NCBI GenBank assembly: GCA_902795785.1
Contig: CADBMK010000008.1
Coordinates: forward strand, 1-20,177
Source: an uncultured Bacteroidia bacterium
GTDB lineage: Bacteria; Bacteroidota; Bacteroidia; Bacteroidales; UBA932
Length of the DNA: 20,177 nucleotides
Direction of reading: 5' to 3'
Below the pieces are notes generated by a model. That model saw nothing but the letters and a program-made list of their open reading frames with translations, made no database searches and was not told where the DNA came from. Below, one piece after another: positions 15,260-20,177 of this stretch. Both the position numbers and the translations under genes were made by a program. Position 1 is the stretch's first letter. The number at the start of each line of letters is the position of its first letter.

Positions 15260-15422
15260 GGATGTATTTTTATACCTTAGCATCCGGTTGGAAACGCGCC
15301 CCACTCCCCATTATTCTGACTGATTGTCAAGAAGGGGCGTTTCCTTAGTGTATTAGTTTCCATAATTTGGTTGTTAATAATAGGTTACCGCATCCCGACG
15401 CGAGTCGCGATGCGGTTTTTTT
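15260..15422 (+). ncRNA. Candidate structured small RNA ending in an intrinsic terminator
   Basis: Three hairpins follow each other on the plus strand. One pairs GGATG (15260-15264) with CATCC (15281-15285). The second pairs 15290-15297 with 15337-15344 (8 bp), continues with CCC 15300-15302 to GGG 15334-15336 after a two-base bulge, and closes with TTCTGAC / GTCAAGAA (15314-15320 with 15326-15333). The third is the terminator at 15387-15422. No open reading frame of note lies across it, and pgeF appears to have its own promoter after the terminator. No clear promoter with TTTG and TAnnTTTG was found for it, so the 5' end is a guess. It does not resemble tRNA, tmRNA, SRP RNA or a riboswitch I know. 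A leader attenuator for pgeF is the alternative reading. Confidence 0.45.
15387..15422 (+). terminator. Strong rho-independent terminator upstream of pgeF
   Basis: ACCGCATC (15387-15394) pairs with GATGCGGT (15409-15416), and CGAC (15396-15399) pairs with GTCG (15404-15407) across a GCGA tetraloop, with one C-C mismatch between the two stems. Seven T follow (15416-15422). It acts on the plus strand, where no protein gene ends upstream; this implies a noncoding transcript or attenuator. Confidence 0.9.
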
Positions 15423-15451
15423 GTCAAATCTTCGGATTTTGCCTATTTTCG
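15420..15451 (+). promoter_or_regulatory. Putative pgeF promoter
   Basis: TTTG at 15420-15423, exactly 20 bp, then TATTTTCG at 15444-15451 (7 of 8 to TAnnTTTG). The -33 box uses the last bases of the terminator T-run. The leader to the ATG at 15467 would be about 10 nt. Confidence 0.45.
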
Positions 15452-15466
15452 TCATGTTTTTTCAGG

Positions 15467-16141
15467 ATGGAAGATTTACTCTATTTCAACATAGCACCCG
15501 GGGTTGAGGCCTTCTCCACAAGGAGGGACTCTTCTCTGCCGTATCCGGTGATCCAGATGCATCAGGTCCATAAGACCAAAGTTTACCTGGTTGACAAGCC
15601 GGGGATAGAAAGGGATGAACTTGACGGCTATGATGCTCTCATTACAAATGTCAGGAACGTTGCCATTGGCGTAAGAAGTGCGGACTGCTTCCCGGTTCTG
15701 ATATATGATCCGGTGCACAGGGCAATTGGTGCCGTGCACAGCGGATGGAGGGGAACCTGCCAGAAAATTGCCTCGGTTACCCTTCTCGAGATGGCAAAGA
15801 ATTTCGGTACTGTTCCCAAGGATGTTAAGGTTGTGATAGGACCTGGAATCAGGGTTGACAGTTTCCAGGTGGGGGAGGAGGTGCCTTCTGCATTCAAGAC
15901 GGCCGGTTTTCCTCTGGATAAAATCTGGTCTTTCCGCGGACCCTGCGTTGAGGGATCCTGCGAGGGCGGCCATCATATAGATCTTTGTGCCGCAATCAAA
16001 CATACCCTCAGTGAAGCGGGTGTCCTTCCATCCAATGTCTACGACTGCGGAATCGATACTTATACCGCCCCGGATTTCAACTCTTACCGCCGCGAGGGCC
16101 GCAGCGCCAAGCGTATCATCTCGTCAATTATGCTGGTTTAG
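15467..16141 (+). CDS. pgeF: Laccase-domain protein PgeF (YfiH family)
   Basis: The 224-residue product has the multicopper-polyphenol-oxidase-like (YfiH/LACC1) signatures: QMHQVH (30-35), RSADCFP (70-76, C74), AVHSGWRGT (89-97, H91), GPGI (125-128) and DLCAAIK (172-178). The Cys and His residues bind the metal of this family. Related proteins are described as purine nucleoside phosphorylases/adenosine deaminases and as a peptidoglycan-editing factor preventing wrong amino acids in muropeptides; the sequence cannot decide. The start ATG at 15467 is chosen because a longer reading frame back to TTG 15371 runs through the terminator hairpin. The stop overlaps the convergent sigma-factor gene by 18 bp. 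The family's usual length is about 240, so this one is slightly short at the N-terminus. Confidence 0.9.
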   Translation: MEDLLYFNIAPGVEAFSTRRDSSLPYPVIQMHQVHKTKVYLVDKPGIERDELDGYDALITNVRNVAIGVRSADCFPVLIYDPVHRAIGAVHSGWRGTCQKIASVTLLEMAKNFGTVPKDVKVVIGPGIRVDSFQVGEEVPSAFKTAGFPLDKIWSFRGPCVEGSCEGGHHIDLCAAIKHTLSEAGVLPSNVYDCGIDTYTAPDFNSYRREGRSAKRIISSIMLV

Positions 16142-16690
16142 GATGAAATAGGTGACAATCGGAAGAATGTCACCGAGCAGGTCCACAAGCTTCTGAGTGG
16201 CTGTCTTCACCCTGTATTGAACAGTCTTTACAGCCACGTCCGTTATTTCGGCAATTTCCTTGTAGGTCCGTTTCTCGAATCTGCTCAGTTCGTACGCAGC
16301 CCTCTGCTCCATAGGCAGCGATGCAAGGGCCTTCTCGAATTTTTCATAAATCTCTTTTGCGGAGTACGGCTGCAGGTCGATGTTTGTCTCTATGAGCGCC
16401 ATCCTCAGGGATGACAGCATCTTTTTGTGTGTATTCTCCCTGGATATATGGTCAAGGCATCTGTTTCGTGTGGCGATGTGAAGATAGGCGCCCACGTTTT
16501 CTCCGATATTCAGTTTTGAGGCGTTTTCCCAGATATGAACCATAAGGTCCTGAACCAGATTCCTGGCGTCTTCGTTATCCACGTAATTGCGCGCGTATGC
16601 TAAAAGAACAGGATACCATTTCCGGAAAAGGCTGTCAAATGCGGCCTTGTCATTCGTTCTGATCCTTTCAATTAACTGTTTGTCTGTCAT
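16124..16690 (-). CDS. ECF RNA polymerase sigma factor
   Basis: The 188-residue product has sigma region 2 (about 22-88; LFRKWYPVLLAYARNYV.NEDARNLVQDLMVHIW) and region 4 (about 118-170; ALASLPMEQRAAYELSRFEKRTYKEIAEIT then the HTH VAVKTVQYRV), with a hydrophobic C-terminal tail. This pattern is that of Bacteroidetes ECF sigma factors controlled by FecR anti-sigma factors and TonB transporters with STN domains. It is divergent from the FecR gene, 124 bp between starts, instead of lying in front of it on the same strand. Its own promoter looks housekeeping-like. The 3' end overlaps pgeF tail to tail. The regulon is probably the transporter to the right; this is inference from synteny. Confidence 0.93.
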   Translation of the reverse strand: MTDKQLIERIRTNDKAAFDSLFRKWYPVLLAYARNYVDNEDARNLVQDLMVHIWENASKLNIGENVGAYLHIATRNRCLDHISRENTHKKMLSSLRMALIETNIDLQPYSAKEIYEKFEKALASLPMEQRAAYELSRFEKRTYKEIAEITDVAVKTVQYRVKTATQKLVDLLGDILPIVTYFILNQHN

Positions 16691-16713
16691 GGCGTGCCAT
16701 TAATCCGGTTATC

Positions 16714-16721
16714 CAAAGATA
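16714..16721 (-). promoter_or_regulatory. Putative -7 element of the ECF sigma gene
   Basis: On the minus strand TATCTTTG matches TAnnTTTG exactly; a TTTT (3 of 4 to TTTG) lies 20 bp upstream. The leader to the ATG at 16690 would be about 20 nt. Confidence 0.45.
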
Positions 16722-16785
16722 ATTAAAGAAAATTGTAAGAAAAAATATAAGATTTCGTTTATCCTTTTTCCATGTATCCCCGTTA

Positions 16786-16793
16786 TATGTTTG
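16786..16793 (+). promoter_or_regulatory. Putative -7 element of the FecR-SusC operon
   Basis: TATGTTTG matches TAnnTTTG exactly and ends 21 bp before the ATG at 16815. There is no TTTG at the expected distance, so an activator or the adjacent ECF sigma factor, with a different promoter, may be used instead. Confidence 0.35.
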
Positions 16794-16814
16794 TAATGAC
16801 TTTGAAAATTGATT

Positions 16815-17834
16815 ATGGATATAGACGAAAAAATGAAAGAAATGCTTTCTGATTATTTCCGCGGCCTTCTCACCGGTGATGACGCGCTCAAGGTGGAAGC
16901 CTGGATAACAGAAAGCGGTGAACATAAAAAAATCGCCGATGATTACTGCAAGGTGGAACTTCTCGCCGGGCAGGTTGAGGCAAGGCGCAGTGTTGATGTC
17001 GAGAAAGCTCTTGGAGACGTTCACAAGGCCATCCGCAGAAACAGATGGGCATCTTATGTAAGGTCCGTCCGTGCCGTAGCCGCAGCCGTTGTCATCGGTG
17101 TGCTTGCATTTACCTCATACGTCACATATAACTACTATATGTCATCTGACAATGCGATGATAGACGTGACCAGCACCACCGGGATGATGTCTTGTACAAC
17201 GCTTCCTGACGGTTCTGTCGTGTGGCTGAATTCAAATTCCAGACTGTCATATCCGGCCCGTTTCAACGGAAAGGAAAGAAAGGTAATCCTTGACGGAGAA
17301 GCCTATTTCAAGGTCCAGAAACTTTCCGGAAAGCGTTTCATCGTTGAGGCCGGACCTGTTGACGTTGAGGTTACGGGTACTGAGTTCAACGTGGAATCTT
17401 ATTCCAAGTACAGCACGGAAGTCAGGACTACCCTGGCATCGGGACATGTGAACCTTTCCTATACGGACCTTTCCGGCAAGGTTCACGTGGTAAAGATGAA
17501 CCCGGGCCAGCAGTATACCTATGACAAGGCTTCCGATAAACTGACCTATGCCGCAGTGGATCCCGTAACGGAGTGCTCATGGAAGGACGGTAAGCTCGTG
17601 CTGAACCATACCCAGCTGCCGTCGGTGCTCAGGATGCTGGAGAACAGGTATAATGTAAGGTTCCTCGTGAAAAACGAGAAATGCCTTGAGAACTACTATA
17701 CCGGCACATTCTCGGATCAGAGATTCGAGGTTATCCTGGAGAACCTCTGCAGGACTACGGATATTCATTTTGACATTGATACAAACTATTATGAGAAAAG
17801 TGTAAATGACAGACAGATGATAATCGTATATTAA
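16815..17834 (+). CDS. FecR-family anti-sigma factor
   Basis: The 339-residue product has a cytoplasmic N-terminal region (1-85) that should hold the sigma factor, one membrane helix (about 86-106), a periplasmic FecR domain (about 115-212; LPDGSVVWLNSNSRLSYP and GEAYFKV, GTEFNVESY, ASGHV) and a C-terminal DUF4974 domain (about 262-335; LPSVLRMLENRYNVRF, TGTFSDQRFEVILENL). It would receive a signal from the STN domain of the transporter encoded next and release the sigma factor. ATG at 16815 is chosen over the TTG two codons earlier. The transporter gene follows after 40 bp on the same strand, so they are probably one operon. Confidence 0.93.
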   Translation: MDIDEKMKEMLSDYFRGLLTGDDALKVEAWITESGEHKKIADDYCKVELLAGQVEARRSVDVEKALGDVHKAIRRNRWASYVRSVRAVAAAVVIGVLAFTSYVTYNYYMSSDNAMIDVTSTTGMMSCTTLPDGSVVWLNSNSRLSYPARFNGKERKVILDGEAYFKVQKLSGKRFIVEAGPVDVEVTGTEFNVESYSKYSTEVRTTLASGHVNLSYTDLSGKVHVVKMNPGQQYTYDKASDKLTYAAVDPVTECSWKDGKLVLNHTQLPSVLRMLENRYNVRFLVKNEKCLENYYTGTFSDQRFEVILENLCRTTDIHFDIDTNYYEKSVNDRQMIIVY

Positions 17835-17874
17835 TCTAACCAAATTATTAATCCTAAAATCTAATCAATCAACC

Positions 17875-20177
17875 ATGAAGTGCAGAATTATTACTGCTCT
17901 TGCCTGTTTGATGCTGACAGTGTCGGCAATTGCGCAGACCAGAGCGATAACCGTTCATGCCACCAATCGCCCTATCTCAGAAGTTCTGAAGACGATTGAA
18001 AAGAAGAGCGGTTATGAATTTTTCTACAATGATGCGGCCTTCGACCGGAACAGGAAGGTCAGTGTCAATGCAGAAGAAACGGATGTACTCAAGATTCTTG
18101 AGACAATCTTCTCCGGCACTGGTGTTCAGGCTTCGATAGTGAAGAACAACATCGTTCTTACCAACAAGCCTGCCGAGCAGAAGGCGCCGGGCACCAAATC
18201 AAAGAAAATTACTGTTTCCGGAAGAGTAACTGACGCTACCGGAGCTCCTGTAATGGGCGCCGGCGTCCTTATCGCAGGTACCACCAAAGGTACTGTGACC
18301 GATCTGGACGGTGCTTACTCCATCGAGGTGGAGCAGAATCAGGTCCTCAACTTCAACAGCCTCGGTTTCGAGTCCGTGGAAAAGAAGGTAGGGGACAAGT
18401 CGGTTATCAACGTGACCCTCAGGGAAGATACACAGCTTCTCGAAGAGGTCGTCGTAGTAGGTTATGGTACACAGGCACGCAAGACCCTTTCTACTTCCAT
18501 CGCAAAGGTGGACGGGGAAGCTCTGCGTGACGCCCCTGTATCCACGGTCGGAGACGCTCTCAAGGGTAAAGTGACCGGTCTCCGTGTACAGTCAAACAAT
18601 AACCTCCCTGGTGAGGCTCCAAGATTCATGATTCGTGGAGGTTCTTCAATCAACAGAAGCAACGACCCTCTCTGTCTTGTCGACGGTGTGGAAAGAAGCT
18701 TCGAGGATATCAACCCAAACGATATCGAGAGCATTGAAATCCTCAAGGATGCCGCTTCAGCGGCAATCTATGGATCACGTGCATCAAACGGTGTAATCTT
18801 CATCACTACAAGAAAGGGAAACTCTTTCAAGGCCCCTCAGATTGTATTTGAGGCGCAGGTGGGTGTCAATACCCCTGCAAAGAGATGGAATCTCGCCAAT
18901 TCAAGGCAATACCTCACCATCGTTCGTCCGGCAGTCCTTCAGGGACCTAACGCCCAGGCTATCCTCAATGGAGCAAACGGTGCGGGTGTCGGAAACACCA
19001 ACGCAACGGATATTTACTCAACCCGTTATCTTAACGAGGGAGAGGAGGTCCCGGCAGGTTATTTTACAATGCCTGACCCTGTGGATCAGAGCAAGACAAT
19101 CCTCTATACAGACACTGACTGGCAGAAGGAATGGTACAGCACCTCATTCTACCAGAAAGAATACATCGGTATCAACGGCGGAAACCAGGGAGTCAAGTAT
19201 GCCGCTTCACTGGGATATCTCGATGATGCCGGAATGGTTGCGATGACAGGTTACAAAAACCTCACGATGCACGGAAACACCTCTTTCAAGGTTACCGACA
19301 ATATCGAGGCCACGACAACCTTCGACTTCAGCCGCAACGTCAAGCATCCTATGACCAGTGACTACTTTGCCACCCTCGGTAGAGGTCTCATGATGGCTCC
19401 TACCCACATTGGAAAGTATGCTGACGGGACATTCGCCACCGGTGGTACCAATAAGAATCAGCAGACAGCCGAGTTCTATGAGAAGTTCTATGACCGCGAG
19501 CAGTGCCGCCAGAAGTTCATGGGAGACCTTAATGTGAAGTGGACTCCGTTCAAGTGGCTTACGGCAACCGCGCAGTATGCCATCTATGACAACTCGTACC
19601 GAGGTAGCTATTATGCATACGGCGAGAGAGAAGGATCGGTAAACTTTGTTTCAACAAACCGTTCTACATCTGAAAGCCGCACGGAGACGCTCCGCCAGGA
19701 TGTTCAGGGCTACCTCGCATTCAATAAGACCTTTGCAGGAAAGCATAAGGTTGACGGAACCCTCGGAGCCGACTATAGCAAGTGGACATATTACAGCCTT
19801 TCAGCATCCAACACGGGTGCCATGGACGATAAGATTCCTTATCTGCAGTCCGGTTCCGACAATACTTCCGGAACGATGTCAATGAGCAACGCCGAGTATT
19901 CTACCGCCCTCCTTTCATATTTCGGCCGTGTAGGATACAACTACGCTGATAAGTACGTCCTCTCCGCTACGTTCAGGGCCGACGGTTCTTCACTCTTCCT
20001 CGGCAACAACAAGTGGGGTTACTTCCCGGCAGTTTCCGCAGCCTGGGTAATCAGCGAGGAACCATTCTTCAAGAAGTGGACAGACACTGTCAACGCCCTC
20101 AAGATCAGGGCTTCATACGGTCAGACCGGTAACAACGATATTCCTCGTACAGCTCCTCTGGGCTCTTACAGCGGAAG
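17875..20177 (+). CDS. SusC-like TonB-dependent outer-membrane transporter with STN domain (partial, 3' end outside window)
   Basis: I translated 767 codons from ATG 17875 to the right edge without a stop. The order is signal peptide (about 1-20), STN domain (about 23-98; AITVHATNRPISEVLKTIEKK), carboxypeptidase-regulatory-like domain (about 112-184), a TonB-box-like segment LLEEVVVVGYGT, plug domain (about 200-315; ends AAIYGSRASNGVIFITTRKG) and the beginning of the 22-strand barrel. SusC proteins with STN domains import nutrients, mostly glycans, with a SusD lipoprotein, and report substrate to a FecR protein. The SusD partner would be expected just beyond the window. The substrate cannot be inferred from the visible part. 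The usual length is about 1000-1150 residues. Confidence 0.95.
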   Translation, partial: MKCRIITALACLMLTVSAIAQTRAITVHATNRPISEVLKTIEKKSGYEFFYNDAAFDRNRKVSVNAEETDVLKILETIFSGTGVQASIVKNNIVLTNKPAEQKAPGTKSKKITVSGRVTDATGAPVMGAGVLIAGTTKGTVTDLDGAYSIEVEQNQVLNFNSLGFESVEKKVGDKSVINVTLREDTQLLEEVVVVGYGTQARKTLSTSIAKVDGEALRDAPVSTVGDALKGKVTGLRVQSNNNLPGEAPRFMIRGGSSINRSNDPLCLVDGVERSFEDINPNDIESIEILKDAASAAIYGSRASNGVIFITTRKGNSFKAPQIVFEAQVGVNTPAKRWNLANSRQYLTIVRPAVLQGPNAQAILNGANGAGVGNTNATDIYSTRYLNEGEEVPAGYFTMPDPVDQSKTILYTDTDWQKEWYSTSFYQKEYIGINGGNQGVKYAASLGYLDDAGMVAMTGYKNLTMHGNTSFKVTDNIEATTTFDFSRNVKHPMTSDYFATLGRGLMMAPTHIGKYADGTFATGGTNKNQQTAEFYEKFYDREQCRQKFMGDLNVKWTPFKWLTATAQYAIYDNSYRGSYYAYGEREGSVNFVSTNRSTSESRTETLRQDVQGYLAFNKTFAGKHKVDGTLGADYSKWTYYSLSASNTGAMDDKIPYLQSGSDNTSGTMSMSNAEYSTALLSYFGRVGYNYADKYVLSATFRADGSSLFLGNNKWGYFPAVSAAWVISEEPFFKKWTDTVNALKIRASYGQTGNNDIPRTAPLGSYSG

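Larger units (their letters stand above)
15130..15466. other. Intergenic region between the hybrid sensor and pgeF (337 bp)
   Basis: This is the only gap longer than 300 bp. It holds the sensor's putative -7 element (left part, minus strand), then AT-rich sequence without recognisable signal (about 15181-15259), the candidate structured RNA with its terminator, and the pgeF promoter and short leader. An 8-codon ORF at 15184-15210 is not supported by anything else. Confidence 0.7.

Noticed and set aside
15286..15344. Hairpin as a tRNA, SRP RNA or known riboswitch
   Set aside because: No T-arm or anticodon pattern, no SRP domain IV GGAA loop with AGCA motif, and no cobalamin, TPP or SAM signature seen.
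15371..15466. N-terminal extension of pgeF starting at TTG 15371
   Set aside because: It would run through the terminator hairpin and T-run, adds residues not known from the family, and the downstream ATG at 15467 has a promoter of the right type just upstream.
16809..16814. TTG start of the FecR gene two codons before ATG
   Set aside because: ATG at 16815 is the normal start and nothing conserved lies upstream.
16668..17024. 118-codon minus-strand frame across the sigma/FecR intergenic region
   Set aside because: It overlaps the FecR coding start and the sigma start; no family resemblance and low-complexity hydrophobic composition.
1..20177. CRISPR arrays, insertion sequences, prophage genes and tRNA genes
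   Set aside because: No regularly spaced repeats, transposase, integrase or inverted terminal repeats were seen, and no tRNA-like cloverleaf.

Overview
The window comes from a member of the order Bacteroidales; genus cannot be assigned from the sequence. The evidence is a SusC-type TonB-dependent transporter with an STN domain beside an ECF sigma factor and a FecR anti-sigma factor, a one-protein hybrid two-component system (propeller, Y_Y_Y, kinase, receiver, AraC), a DUF1573 lipoprotein, few Shine-Dalgarno-like sites, and several promoters of the Bacteroidetes type (TTTG, about 20 bp, TAnnTTTG).

Layout. (1) 1-354, minus: receiver domain of a response regulator, probably NtrC-like, cut by the window edge. 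(2) 441-2674, plus: housekeeping genes cmk, ispH and efp. cmk and ispH abut in the same reading frame with only a TAG between them. efp has its own promoter and a strong terminator. (3) 2736-3845, minus: alanine dehydrogenase, convergent with efp, with paired GCAATTG palindromes upstream. (4) 3948-11184, minus: a tight five-gene unit. In transcription order it encodes a membrane-anchored HEAT-like protein, a processive family-2 glycosyltransferase, a TPR protein ending in a YaiO-like outer-membrane beta-barrel, a CotH-kinase-like lipoprotein and a DUF1573 lipoprotein. (5) 11233-15129, minus: a 1298-residue hybrid two-component sensor/regulator directly upstream of that unit. (6) About 15260-15422, plus: a run of hairpins ending in a strong intrinsic terminator, a candidate small RNA. 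It is followed by pgeF (15467-16141). (7) 16124 to the end: an ECF sigma factor (minus) divergent from a FecR-type anti-sigma factor and a SusC-like transporter (plus), the transporter being cut by the right edge.

How it may work together. The synthase with cytoplasmic domain and C-terminal membrane helices, the TPR-plus-barrel outer-membrane protein and the small membrane partner have the same logic as synthase-dependent exopolysaccharide systems (PgaA/PgaC, BcsA/BcsC). The plausible reading is that the five-gene unit makes and exports an envelope polysaccharide. The CotH-like and DUF1573 lipoproteins are unusual accessories, and the adjacent hybrid sensor is the obvious candidate regulator. 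No PgaB-like deacetylase, epimerase or lyase is present in the window. This unit, its regulator and the candidate small RNA are the most interesting parts.
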